This document shows, in pieces, positions 1-5,945 of a DNA stretch of 6,158 bases (position 1 is its first letter; each line of letters opens with the position of its first letter). The notes below the pieces were generated by a model that saw nothing but the letters and a program-made list of their open reading frames with translations, was not told the origin of the DNA and ran no database searches. Both the position numbers and the translations under genes were made by a program. The stretch covers positions 1-6,158 of the forward strand of contig JAFOMV010000021.1 of assembly GCA_017418765.1 (NCBI GenBank). Direction: 5' to 3'. Origin of the DNA: Ruminococcus sp. (GTDB taxonomy: Bacteria > Bacillota_A > Clostridia > Oscillospirales > Ruminococcaceae).

Positions 1-162
1 AACAAGATCGTTGTAAGCGGTATCGACAAGCAGGCTGTAGGTCAGTTTGCAGCTGAAATACGTGAAAAGCGCCCACCTGAGCCGTATAAGGGCAAGGGCA
101 TCAGATACGAAGGCGAGCATATCATCCGCAAGGAAGGTAAGGCCGGTAAGGGCAAGAAGTAA
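1..162 (+). CDS. rplF: 50S ribosomal protein L6, C-terminal part (5' end outside window)
   Basis: The reading frame is open from base 1 to a TAA at 160-162 and gives the last 53 residues of L6. L6 binds 23S rRNA near the sarcin-ricin loop in the large subunit. The family's C-terminal signature is clear: VSGIDKQ at residues 5-11 of the fragment and [13 protein letters not shown] at 25-37, followed by the usual lysine/glycine-rich tail ending GKK. The start and the N-terminal domain lie upstream of the window. rplR starts 19 bases after the stop, the standard spc-operon order. Identification is firm; only the fragment can be judged. Confidence 0.96.
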   Translation, partial: NKIVVSGIDKQAVGQFAAEIREKRPPEPYKGKGIRYEGEHIIRKEGKAGKGKK

Positions 163-181
163 TTAAAAGGAGTACATTGCT

Positions 182-541
182 ATGATTAAGAAATTTGACA
201 GCAATAAGGCAAGATTAAAGAGACACCGCAGAGTTCGTGCAAAGATCTCAGGAACTGCCGAGCGTCCACGTCTCAATGTGTTCCGTTCTTCAAAGCACAT
301 CTACGCTCAGCTCATCGACGATGTAAACGGCGTTACTCTTGCTTCTGCATCCAGCATGGATAAGGGCTTTGAGGGCAACGGCGGCAACGTTGAGGGTGCT
401 CGCAAGGTCGGCGAGATGATCGCTAAGAATGCAGCTGATAAGGGTATCAGCGAGGTTGTTTTCGACAGAGGCGGCTACCTCTATCACGGAAGAGTTCAGT
501 CTCTCGCAGAAGGCGCAAGAGAAAACGGCTTAAAGTTCTAA
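182..541 (+). CDS. rplR: 50S ribosomal protein L18
   Basis: This 119-residue protein has the usual bacterial L18 length. L18 binds 5S rRNA with L5 and helps dock it in the central protuberance of the 50S subunit. The basic N-terminus ([16 protein letters not shown], residues 10-25), the [16 protein letters not shown] segment (28-43) and [12 protein letters not shown] (94-105) are family hallmarks. The ATG at 182 follows an AAAAGGAG ribosome binding site at 165-172 with about nine bases between. It lies 19 bases after rplF and 15 before rpsE, so it is surely co-transcribed. Codon use is strongly biased, as in its ribosomal neighbours. Nothing is unusual. Confidence 0.98.
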   Translation: MIKKFDSNKARLKRHRRVRAKISGTAERPRLNVFRSSKHIYAQLIDDVNGVTLASASSMDKGFEGNGGNVEGARKVGEMIAKNAADKGISEVVFDRGGYLYHGRVQSLAEGARENGLKF

Positions 542-556
542 GAGGGAGGTAACACA

Positions 557-1057
557 ATGGCTAATATTGAAAATCAGGCTCCTGAGTTCGTTGAGAAGGT
601 CGTAGCTATCAACCGTGTATCAAAGACAGTTAAGGGCGGACGTATCATGAAGTTCTCCGCACTCGTAGTTGTCGGCGACGGAAACGGCACAGTAGGCTTC
701 GGTCTCGGAAAGTCAGGCGAAGTTCCCGATGCTATCCGCAAGGGTATCGAGGACGCAAAGAAGAACCTTGTTAAGATCGCTCTCAAGGGCACAACAATCC
801 CACACGAGATCGTTGGCGCTTTCGGCGCAGGCAGAGTTCTTATGAAGCCCGCTGCACCCGGTACCGGCGTTATCGCAGGCGGTCCTGTCCGTGCCGTTAT
901 CGAAGTAGCAGGCATCAAGGATATCAGAACAAAGTCTCTTCGTTCAAATAACCCCTGCAACGTTGTTAGAGCTACTATCAACGGCCTCGTAAACTGCACA
1001 TCCGCTAAGGAAGTTGCTGCTAAGAGAGGCAAGTCAGTCAAGGAAATTTTAGGTTAA
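557..1057 (+). CDS. rpsE: 30S ribosomal protein S5
   Basis: This 166-residue protein matches bacterial S5, a 30S protein near the decoding site that supports translational accuracy and mRNA unwinding at the entry tunnel. The N-terminal double-stranded-RNA-binding domain starts at [11 protein letters not shown] (11-21). The loop [10 protein letters not shown] (21-30), where spectinomycin-resistance changes arise in other bacteria, looks like the sensitive wild-type form. The core [16 protein letters not shown] (37-52), [15 protein letters not shown] (78-92) and [13 protein letters not shown] (102-114) are all present. Residues 125-140 read [16 protein letters not shown], with Arg129 where many homologues have Gly. 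The ATG follows GAGGGAGGT at 542-550, six bases away. The long open frame on the opposite strand is a codon-bias shadow. Confidence 0.98.
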   Translation: MANIENQAPEFVEKVVAINRVSKTVKGGRIMKFSALVVVGDGNGTVGFGLGKSGEVPDAIRKGIEDAKKNLVKIALKGTTIPHEIVGAFGAGRVLMKPAAPGTGVIAGGPVRAVIEVAGIKDIRTKSLRSNNPCNVVRATINGLVNCTSAKEVAAKRGKSVKEILG

Positions 1058-1071
1058 GGAGGCAGTAACAA

Positions 1072-1248
1072 ATGGCTAAGAACATAAAGCTCGTAAAGAG
1101 CCTCATCGGAAGAAAGAAAGACCAGATCGCTACTGCACAGTCACTTGGCCTGAGAAAGGTCGGCGACACAACAACTCAGCCCGACAATGCTCAGACACAG
1201 GGCAAGATAAATAAGATCTCACACCTCATCGAGGTTACAGAAGCGTAA
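1072..1248 (+). CDS. rpmD: 50S ribosomal protein L30
   Basis: This short gene encodes 58 residues, the usual size of the compact bacterial L30 in the 50S subunit. I translated it by hand: it begins [19 protein letters not shown], continues through [16 protein letters not shown] (residues 24-39) and ends [15 protein letters not shown]. The IGRKKDQ...LGLRKV pattern is the L30 signature. The ATG at 1072 follows an AAGGAGG ribosome binding site just after the rpsE stop, and the gap from rpsE is 14 bases. Its place between rpsE and rplO is the canonical spc order. Many bacteria lack rpmD, so its presence here is informative but not odd. Confidence 0.97.
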   Translation: MAKNIKLVKSLIGRKKDQIATAQSLGLRKVGDTTTQPDNAQTQGKINKISHLIEVTEA

Positions 1249-1266
1249 ACAAGGAGGTGCACTGAT

Positions 1267-1707
1267 ATGAAAATTCATGAATTAACTCCAGCTCCTGATT
1301 CCAACAAGGCTGTAAAGCGTATCGGCAGAGGCCACGGTTCAGGAAACGGCAAGACTGCAGGTAAGGGTCACAAGGGACAGAATGCCCGCAGCGGCGGCGG
1401 CGTAAGGATCGGCTTTGAAGGCGGTCAGATGCCTCTCGCAAGAAGAATCCCTAAGAGAGGATTCAACAATATCTTCGCTTCAAAATATGCTACAGTAAAT
1501 GTATCCGACCTTAATAAGTTCAAGGACGGTACAGAGGTAGATACAGAGCTTCTCATCGCTTCAGGCCTTATCAAGAAGGCTTATGACGGCGTTAAGATAC
1601 TCGGCAACGGCGAGCTCACATCACAGCTTACAGTAAAGGCTGCTAAATTCTCCGCAAGCGCAAAGGAGAAAATTGAAAAGGCCGGAGGAAAGGCTGAGGT
1701 GATGTAA
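1267..1707 (+). CDS. rplO: 50S ribosomal protein L15
   Basis: This 146-residue protein is L15, a late-assembly 50S protein that threads a long basic N-terminal extension through 23S rRNA. The glycine/lysine-rich stretch [19 protein letters not shown] (residues 20-38) and the motif [17 protein letters not shown] (50-66) are diagnostic. The C-terminal globular part (about 75-146) shows the usual alternating beta and helix pattern and ends GGKAEVM. The ATG at 1267 follows AAGGAGGTG at 1251-1259 with seven bases between. Its last codons double as the ribosome binding site of secY, which starts one base after the TAA, so the two genes are probably translationally coupled. Confidence 0.98.
   Translation: MKIHELTPAPDSNKAVKRIGRGHGSGNGKTAGKGHKGQNARSGGGVRIGFEGGQMPLARRIPKRGFNNIFASKYATVNVSDLNKFKDGTEVDTELLIASGLIKKAYDGVKILGNGELTSQLTVKAAKFSASAKEKIEKAGGKAEVM
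1696..1703 (+). promoter_or_regulatory. secY ribosome binding site inside the end of rplO
   Basis: GAGGTGAT matches the 16S anti-Shine-Dalgarno partner over eight bases and lies within the last codons of rplO. Its AGG core ends nine bases before the GTG at 1709. This supports GTG as the secY start, because the next in-frame methionine (residue 24) would delete part of the first membrane helix. An out-of-frame ATG at 1707-1709 is seven bases from the same core. Confidence 0.8.
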
Positions 1708-1708
1708 T

Positions 1709-3034
1709 GTGTTTCAGACCCTGAAAAAGGCTTGGGGCGTTCCCGAGATACGTAAAAAGATCTTATACACATTACTCATGATCGTCATTTTCAGATTCGG
1801 AAGCGCAGTTACTGTTCCCTTCCTCAACCCCGAGGTCGTAAAGACCTGGATGGCTGAAAAGGCTTCAAACGGTAACTTCCTTGATTATCTGAATACACTT
1901 ACAGGTGGCGCTCTTTCAAAAGCTACCGTATTTTCACTTTCAATCACACCGTTCATCAACGCTTCTATCATCATGCAGCTGCTGACATATGCGCTGCCGC
2001 CTCTCGAACGTATGCGTGACGAGGGCGAGGAGGGAAGGAAAAAGATAGAAAAGATCACCGCTGTAGTAGCTATGGTACTTGCTTTTGTAATGTCTTATGC
2101 TTACTACATCACTCTCAAGCGTATGGATGACGACGCAGGCAACCATGCTGTTAAGTTCCTCAGCGGAGCTGAAGGTTACTTTGCTATGGCTGTTATCATC
2201 TTCTGTTTCGTTGCTGGTGCAATGATCGTTGTATGGATGGGTAACCGTATCAGCGATAAGGGTATCGGAAATGGTATTTCTATGCTACTCTTTGCTGGTA
2301 TCGCAGCAAGATTCCCTGTTGACGCAGGTACTCTTCTCACACTTACTAAGGATAACCCGAGCAAGTACCTCTTTGTTACTATCGGCTATGTCCTTTTCAT
2401 AATCGCAGAGATCGCTTTCATCGTTTTCATGAACGAAGCAGAAAGACGTATCCCTATCCAGTATGCAAAGCGTGTCGTAGGAAGAAAGCAGTACGGCGGC
2501 CAGAAGACACATATCCCGATAAAGATTATCATGAGCGGTGTTATGCCGATCATCTTCGCTATGTCGCTTATGTCACTGCCTCAGACAATCCAGCTTTTCG
2601 CAGGAGAGCCTACAAAGGCAGAGGGCTTCTACTATCACTTCTGTCACTTCTTCAATACAAGAAGCTTCTCCTATGCAGTGATCTACTTCTTACTGATCAT
2701 CGGCTTTAACTACTTCTACGTTTCTATCCAGTACAATCCTGTTGAGATCGCTAACAATCTCCGTCAGTCAAACGGCGGTATCCCCGGTATCAGACCGGGT
2801 AAGCCCACTTCTGATTACATTCAGAGAGTACTCAATAAGATATCACTGGTAGGAGCTATATTCCTCGGAATAGTTGCTGTCATTCCGATCTTTATCTCAA
2901 TGGCAGACCCACAGCTCTCATCACTTTCGATGGGCGGTACAACAATACTCATCGCAGTATCAGTTGCACTGGAAACAACACGTGTACTTGAATCCCACAT
3001 GATGATGCGTCATCACAAGGGCTTCTTAAAGTAA
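1709..3034 (+). CDS. secY: Preprotein translocase channel subunit SecY
   Basis: This 441-residue membrane protein is the pore subunit of the Sec translocon, which with SecE, SecG and the SecA motor exports unfolded proteins and inserts membrane proteins. About ten hydrophobic segments can be picked out, near residues 18-37, 72-94, 117-137, 156-176, 187-200, 219-242, 271-292, 320-340, 376-398 and 408-427. Family motifs include ITPFINASIIMQLL (79-92), GIGNGISMLLFAGI (185-198), NEAERRIPIQYAKR (242-255) and IPGIRPGKPT (358-367). Arg362 corresponds to the cytosolic-loop arginine that is important for SecA-driven transport. The loop before it reads NGGIPG rather than the more common GGFIPG. The start is GTG at 1709, one base after the rplO stop. 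Length is slightly above B. subtilis SecY (431). Confidence 0.98.
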   Translation: MFQTLKKAWGVPEIRKKILYTLLMIVIFRFGSAVTVPFLNPEVVKTWMAEKASNGNFLDYLNTLTGGALSKATVFSLSITPFINASIIMQLLTYALPPLERMRDEGEEGRKKIEKITAVVAMVLAFVMSYAYYITLKRMDDDAGNHAVKFLSGAEGYFAMAVIIFCFVAGAMIVVWMGNRISDKGIGNGISMLLFAGIAARFPVDAGTLLTLTKDNPSKYLFVTIGYVLFIIAEIAFIVFMNEAERRIPIQYAKRVVGRKQYGGQKTHIPIKIIMSGVMPIIFAMSLMSLPQTIQLFAGEPTKAEGFYYHFCHFFNTRSFSYAVIYFLLIIGFNYFYVSIQYNPVEIANNLRQSNGGIPGIRPGKPTSDYIQRVLNKISLVGAIFLGIVAVIPIFISMADPQLSSLSMGGTTILIAVSVALETTRVLESHMMMRHHKGFLK

Positions 3035-3050
3035 AAGGAGGACAGAGCAT

Positions 3051-3689
3051 ATGAACCTTATCTTCTTAGGCGCTCCCGGCGCAGGCAAGGGTACTCAGGC
3101 TGAAGTAGTTTCAGATGAGCTGAATATCCCTCAGATCTCAACAGGCAATATTCTCAGAGAAGCTGCTAAGAACGGCACAGAGTATGGCCTCAAGGCTAAG
3201 GCTGCTATGGATGCAGGTGCTCTCGTTTCCGATGATATCGTTATCGGTATCCTCAAGGAGAGGATCGCTGAGGATGACTGCAAGAACGGTTTCATCCTTG
3301 ACGGTTTCCCAAGAACAGTTCCTCAGGCAGAAGCACTTGACGCAATGGGCATCAAGATCGACAAGGTAATCGAGATCCATGTTCCCGATGAAACTATCAA
3401 GCAGAGAGTTTCAGGCAGAAGAGTATGCCAGGGATGCGGAGCTTCTTACCACATCCAGTATAAACCCACTAAGGTTGAGGGTATCTGTGATAAGTGCGGC
3501 GACAAGACTATCGTTCGTAAGGACGATCAGCCTGAAGTCGTTCTCGACAGACTCGCAACATATCACGAAAAAACAGCTCCTCTCAAGGGCTACTACGAAA
3601 AGCAGGGCAAACTTGTTACAGTAGAAGGCCAGGAAGAGGTCGCAGACACATCTAAGCTCACTCTCGCTGCTGTAGGAGTAGAGAAGTAA
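3051..3689 (+). CDS. adk: Adenylate kinase, zinc-binding long-LID form
   Basis: This 212-residue cytosolic enzyme interconverts ATP + AMP and two ADP, keeping the adenylate pool balanced. The P-loop GAPGAGKGT is at residues 7-15, STGNILR at 30-36, and the AMP-binding segment FILDGFPRT at 81-89. The LID domain holds CX2C...CX2C cysteines at 126, 129, 146 and 149, predicting a structural zinc site as in many Gram-positive adenylate kinases. VRKDDQPEVVLDRL (155-168) carries the conserved LID/CORE arginines and aspartates. The ATG at 3051 follows AAAGGAGG 16 bases after secY. The stop overlaps the map start by one base. secY-adk-map is the common Firmicutes order. Confidence 0.98.
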   Translation: MNLIFLGAPGAGKGTQAEVVSDELNIPQISTGNILREAAKNGTEYGLKAKAAMDAGALVSDDIVIGILKERIAEDDCKNGFILDGFPRTVPQAEALDAMGIKIDKVIEIHVPDETIKQRVSGRRVCQGCGASYHIQYKPTKVEGICDKCGDKTIVRKDDQPEVVLDRLATYHEKTAPLKGYYEKQGKLVTVEGQEEVADTSKLTLAAVGVEK

Positions 3690-4441
3690 TGAGCATAACT
3701 ATAAAATCCAAGTCCGAATTAGCCATAATGCGTGAAGCAGGCAGAATTACCTGCGGCGCAATATGGTATGCGGGCGAGAAACTTAAGCCGGGTATGTCAA
3801 CACTTGATGTTGATAAGCTGGTCGGCGAATACTACGCACGACACGGCTGCAAATCCTGTTTCAAAGGTCTCTATGGTTTCCCCGGAAACGCTTGTATATC
3901 AGTAAATGATGAGATAATCCACGGAATACCAAAGGCCAGCCACAGATTAAAGGAAGGCGATATAGTAAGTATCGACACAGGAGCCGCTTATAAGGGCTTC
4001 AACGGCGACAGCTGCTGGACCTTCCCTGTAGGCAGGATTTCTGATGAGGCAAAGGCATTGCTTGAGGTCACAGAGCAGTCTCTCTATGAGGGTATCGCTC
4101 AGGCTCAGGTTGGCGCAAGAATCGGAGATATTTCTCATGCTGTTGAAGAGTATTGTGCTTCACGAGGCTACGGAATCGTAAGAAATTACTGCGGCCACGG
4201 CATCGGCAGAGAAGTTCATGAATCACCTGAGATACCGAACTGGGGTAAAGCCGGACATGGTCCCAGACTGGTAGCAGGTATGACGATCTGCATTGAGCCC
4301 ATGATAAATGTCAAGGGCGATGATGTCAAGGTCATGAAAGACAAATGGACAGTCGTTACAAAAAGTGGTTCACTTTCAGCTCACTTCGAGCATATGATCG
4401 CAATAACTCCTGACGGTCCCGTTATACTGACACAACCCTGA
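3689..4441 (+). CDS. map: Methionine aminopeptidase, type I
   Basis: This 250-residue metalloenzyme removes the initiator methionine from nascent proteins when the second residue is small. All five expected metal ligands are present: Asp96 (SIDTGA), Asp107 (NGDSCW), His170 (CGHGIG), Glu203 (IEPM) and Glu234 (HFEHM). His78 (IIHGIP) matches the substrate-contacting histidine of the E. coli enzyme. No N-terminal zinc-finger extension is seen, so this is the short bacterial type Ia form. The ATG overlaps the adk stop in a TAATG junction, and AGGAG at 3674-3678 lies inside adk, which suggests translational coupling. Isoleucine is often encoded by ATA here, unlike the ATC-rich ribosomal genes, which fits lower expression. 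Confidence 0.97.
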   Translation: MSITIKSKSELAIMREAGRITCGAIWYAGEKLKPGMSTLDVDKLVGEYYARHGCKSCFKGLYGFPGNACISVNDEIIHGIPKASHRLKEGDIVSIDTGAAYKGFNGDSCWTFPVGRISDEAKALLEVTEQSLYEGIAQAQVGARIGDISHAVEEYCASRGYGIVRNYCGHGIGREVHESPEIPNWGKAGHGPRLVAGMTICIEPMINVKGDDVKVMKDKWTVVTKSGSLSAHFEHMIAITPDGPVILTQP

Positions 4442-4442
4442 C

Positions 4443-4447
4443 GGAGG
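4443..4447 (+). promoter_or_regulatory. Ribosome binding site for the KOW-domain gene
   Basis: GGAGG lies just after the map stop and eight bases before a GTG at 4456. It supports GTG as the start, since there is no ATG nearby in the same frame upstream. Confidence 0.75.
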
Positions 4448-4455
4448 ACATCATA

Positions 4456-4698
4456 GTGAAGCTCGCAAAAGGCTCTGTAGTTATTGCGGATGCAGGACGT
4501 GACAGCGGAGGCTTCTTCGTTGTAACGGATACTGACGGAAGCTACTGTTATATCGCAGACGGCAAGTCAAGGAAACTCGATAAGCCCAAGCGGAAAAACA
4601 TAAAGCATATCCGCACTACAGACAGTATGATCGAATTAAACGATATAACTGATAAAAAACTCAGGACTGTGCTGAGGCAGCTCGGCAGCGCTGAGTAA
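4456..4698 (+). CDS. KOW-domain putative RNA-binding protein (L14e/YbzG-like)
   Basis: This 80-residue basic protein resembles the small KOW-domain proteins annotated between map and infA in many Firmicutes, such as YbzG of B. subtilis, and distantly the archaeal/eukaryotic L14e family. The KOW-like beta segment runs from KGSVVIADAGRDSGGFFVV (residues 5-23) to about residue 35, with Gly14, Gly18 and Gly19 at the expected turn. A lysine/arginine-rich patch follows (residues 37-53, including KPKRKNIKHIR). The last 25 residues look helical. The start is GTG, 14 bases after map and with GGAGG upstream. Ribosome or RNA binding is an inference from the fold and operon; I know of no settled function. 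Codon use is less optimised than in the ribosomal genes. Confidence 0.85.
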   Translation: MKLAKGSVVIADAGRDSGGFFVVTDTDGSYCYIADGKSRKLDKPKRKNIKHIRTTDSMIELNDITDKKLRTVLRQLGSAE

Positions 4699-4705
4699 AG
4701 GAGGT
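4698..4705 (+). promoter_or_regulatory. infA ribosome binding site
   Basis: AAGGAGGT begins on the last base of the preceding stop codon and ends eight bases before GTG at 4714. This near-perfect site fixes the infA start at GTG, which also gives the expected [11 protein letters not shown]-terminus. Confidence 0.8.
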
Positions 4706-4713
4706 TATGACAA

Positions 4714-4932
4714 GTGTCAAAGGAAGATGTGATCGAGGTCGAGGGCGTCGTTACTGATGCTCTGCCTAACGCAATGTTCAAAGTCCAGCTTGAAAACGGT
4801 CATGAGGTTCTCTCACACGTTTCAGGCAAACTCAGAATGAATTATATCAGGATAGTGCCAGGCGATAAGGTCAAGCTTGAAATGTCACCATACGATCTTT
4901 CAAAGGGCCGTATCACATGGCGTGTAAAGTAA
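4714..4932 (+). CDS. infA: Translation initiation factor IF-1
   Basis: This 72-residue protein is IF-1, an OB-fold factor that binds the 30S A site and works with IF-2 and IF-3 during initiation. The length is exactly that of the family. [10 protein letters not shown] (2-11), [18 protein letters not shown] (16-33), [13 protein letters not shown] (35-47) and [13 protein letters not shown] (58-70) are hallmark segments. The start is GTG, supported by AAGGAGGT eight bases upstream. It follows the KOW gene by 15 bases. It is followed by the largest gap in the window (56 bases), which holds possible RNA structure before rpmJ. Position 69 is Trp where many homologues have Tyr, a mild change. Confidence 0.98.
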   Translation: MSKEDVIEVEGVVTDALPNAMFKVQLENGHEVLSHVSGKLRMNYIRIVPGDKVKLEMSPYDLSKGRITWRVK

Positions 4933-4935
4933 TAG

Positions 4936-4969
4936 ATCCACAGGATAGGGCGCAAGCCGTTTTCCATCC
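4936..4969 (+). other. Short, mutually exclusive inverted repeats in the infA-rpmJ gap
   Basis: GGAT at 4943-4946 can pair with ATCC at 4936-4939 (loop of three bases) or with ATCC at 4966-4969. The second arrangement encloses a small GGC-GCAA-GCC hairpin at 4949-4958 with a GNRA-type loop. The stems are only 3-4 base pairs and there is no following T-run, so this is not a terminator. A role in setting rpmJ expression is possible but unproven; chance is quite plausible at this length. Confidence 0.3.
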
Positions 4970-4988
4970 GCTAAAGGAGGTATTTTAA

Positions 4989-5102
4989 ATGAAAGTAAGA
5001 CCTTCAGTAAAACCTATTTGCGAAAAGTGCAAGGTTATTAAACGTAAAGGCAGAATAATGGTTATCTGCGAAAATCCCAAGCATAAGCAGCGTCAGGGCT
5101 AA
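4989..5102 (+). CDS. rpmJ: 50S ribosomal protein L36, zinc-binding form
   Basis: This 37-residue gene encodes L36, the smallest ribosomal protein, which sits in 23S rRNA in the 50S subunit. I translated it by hand: it begins [15 protein letters not shown] and ends PKHKQRQG. Cys11, Cys14, Cys27 and His32 form the C2CH zinc ribbon of the C+ paralogue. The length is typical of Gram-positive L36. The ATG follows AAAGGAGGT at 4973-4981 with seven bases between. It lies 56 bases after infA and 34 before rpsM, and its stop codon is part of an inverted repeat. Cells with a C+ L36 sometimes carry a zinc-free C- copy elsewhere, which this window cannot show. Confidence 0.97.
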   Translation: MKVRPSVKPICEKCKVIKRKGRIMVICENPKHKQRQG

Positions 5103-5116
5103 TGCCCCGCGCATTA
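5100..5116 (+). other. Perfect inverted repeat over the rpmJ stop codon
   Basis: TAATGC (5100-5105) and GCATTA (5111-5116) are perfect inverted repeats around the five-base loop CCCGC, so the transcript could form a six-base-pair hairpin. The 5' arm contains the rpmJ TAA. The hairpin ends three bases before the rpsM ribosome binding site at 5120. There is no T-run after it, so it is unlikely to be a Rho-independent terminator. It could affect ribosome loading or mRNA stability, but that is inference. Confidence 0.45.
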
Positions 5117-5136
5117 CATGGAGGTGTAAGTAAAAT

Positions 5137-5505
5137 ATGGCAAGAATAGCCGGTGTTGACCTTCCAAAGAATAAGAGAATCGAGATCGGTCTCACTTATA
5201 TCTATGGTATCGGTCGTCAGACTGCAACAAACATCCTCGCTAATACAGGCGTAAACCCTGACACAAGAGTCAAGGATCTCGCTGAGGAGGATGTAGCTAA
5301 GCTTCGTGACTATATAGATGCAAATTACACAGTTGAGGGTGACCTCCGCCGTGAAGTTGCTCTTAACATCAAGAGACTTGTTGAAATAGGCTGCTACAGA
5401 GGCGTTCGTCACAGAAAGGGTCTCCCCGTAAGAGGTCAGAGAACCAAGACAAATGCAAGAACCCGCAAGGGTCCTGTAAAGACTATCGCAAACAAGAAGA
5501 AGTAA
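5137..5505 (+). CDS. rpsM: 30S ribosomal protein S13
   Basis: This 122-residue protein is S13, which sits in the 30S head, contacts the P-site tRNA and bridges to the 50S subunit. The N-terminus [14 protein letters not shown], the helix-hairpin motif [10 protein letters not shown] (21-30), and the basic C-terminal RNA-binding segment [20 protein letters not shown] (88-107) followed by RTRKG are all typical, as is the lysine-rich tail. The ATG at 5137 follows GGAGGTG at 5120-5126 with ten bases between. It begins the alpha-operon part of the cluster (rpsM-rpsK-rpsD), which by family precedent continues to rpoA and rplQ. Nothing is missing or odd. Confidence 0.98.
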   Translation: MARIAGVDLPKNKRIEIGLTYIYGIGRQTATNILANTGVNPDTRVKDLAEEDVAKLRDYIDANYTVEGDLRREVALNIKRLVEIGCYRGVRHRKGLPVRGQRTKTNARTRKGPVKTIANKKK

Positions 5506-5511
5506 GGAGGT
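5504..5511 (+). promoter_or_regulatory. rpsK ribosome binding site that selects a TTG start
   Basis: AAGGAGGT begins within the rpsM stop codon. It ends eight bases before TTG at 5520, the usual spacing, but only one base before an out-of-frame ATG at 5513. The spacing therefore favours TTG. The ATG frame would give only eight residues before a stop. Confidence 0.75.
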
Positions 5512-5519
5512 CATGAGCT

Positions 5520-5924
5520 TTGGCACAGCAGAAGGGTAAAAAAGTTACTACCATCAGAAGACGCAGAGAGCGTAAGAATATCGAAAGCGGCGCTGTACAC
5601 ATTCAGTCCACTTTCAACAATACAATCGTAACTATCACTGATACAGCAGGTAATGCTATATCATGGGCAAGCGCAGGCGAGCTCGGCTTCAGAGGTTCAA
5701 AGAAGTCTACTCCTTTCGCAGCACAGACAGCAGCAGAGACAGCTGCTAAGGCTGCTATGGAGCACGGTCTCAAGAATGTTGAAGTATACGTAAAGGGACC
5801 AGGTGCAGGTCGTGAAGCTGCTATCAGAGCACTTCAGACTGTAGGCCTTGAGGTTAGAATGATCAAGGACGTTACACCTATCCCGCACAATGGCTGCCGT
5901 CCGCCTAAGAGACGTCGTGTCTGA
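5520..5924 (+). CDS. rpsK: 30S ribosomal protein S11
   Basis: This 134-residue protein is S11, a 30S platform protein next to the E site and the Shine-Dalgarno helix. Core motifs are [19 protein letters not shown] (residues 27-45), [20 protein letters not shown] (47-66), [15 protein letters not shown] (91-105) and the C-terminal [18 protein letters not shown] (117-134). The start is a rare TTG at 5520: only this choice gives the standard MAQQKGKK-like basic N-terminus, and the ribosome binding site is correctly spaced for it. An ATG at 5513 is in another frame. A conserved S11 asparagine-glycine pair (N124-G125) that is isomerised in E. coli is present here. It is 14 bases after rpsM and 21 before rpsD. 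Confidence 0.97.
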   Translation: MAQQKGKKVTTIRRRRERKNIESGAVHIQSTFNNTIVTITDTAGNAISWASAGELGFRGSKKSTPFAAQTAAETAAKAAMEHGLKNVEVYVKGPGAGREAAIRALQTVGLEVRMIKDVTPIPHNGCRPPKRRRV

Positions 5925-5945
5925 TCAAACTGGAGGTGTATTAAT

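Noticed and set aside
195..222. TTGACA resembling a -35 promoter box at the start of rplR
   Set aside because: No TATAAT-like box follows at 16-18 bases, and the sequence is coding.
574..1041. 155-codon open frame on the - strand opposite rpsE
   Set aside because: It lies wholly inside a certain ribosomal gene, has no ribosome binding site or family resemblance, and is explained by the biased codons of rpsE.
3184..3624. Two + strand open frames inside adk in another frame
   Set aside because: adk is complete with all its motifs, and these frames have no start signals or plausible protein character.
4943..4969. Possible Rho-independent terminator after infA
   Set aside because: The stem is only four base pairs with a large interior loop, and no T-run follows it; TTTT lies inside the structure.
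5156..5184. TTGACC resembling a -35 box inside rpsM
   Set aside because: No acceptable -10 box lies at the right distance, and it encodes conserved S13 residues.
5062..5526. 154-codon open frame on the - strand across rpmJ and rpsM
   Set aside because: It overlaps two certain genes in antisense, its protein resembles nothing I recognise, and it is a codon-bias shadow.
5922..5927. TGATCA palindrome at the rpsK stop
   Set aside because: Six-base palindromes are common by chance, and no flanking symmetry extends it.
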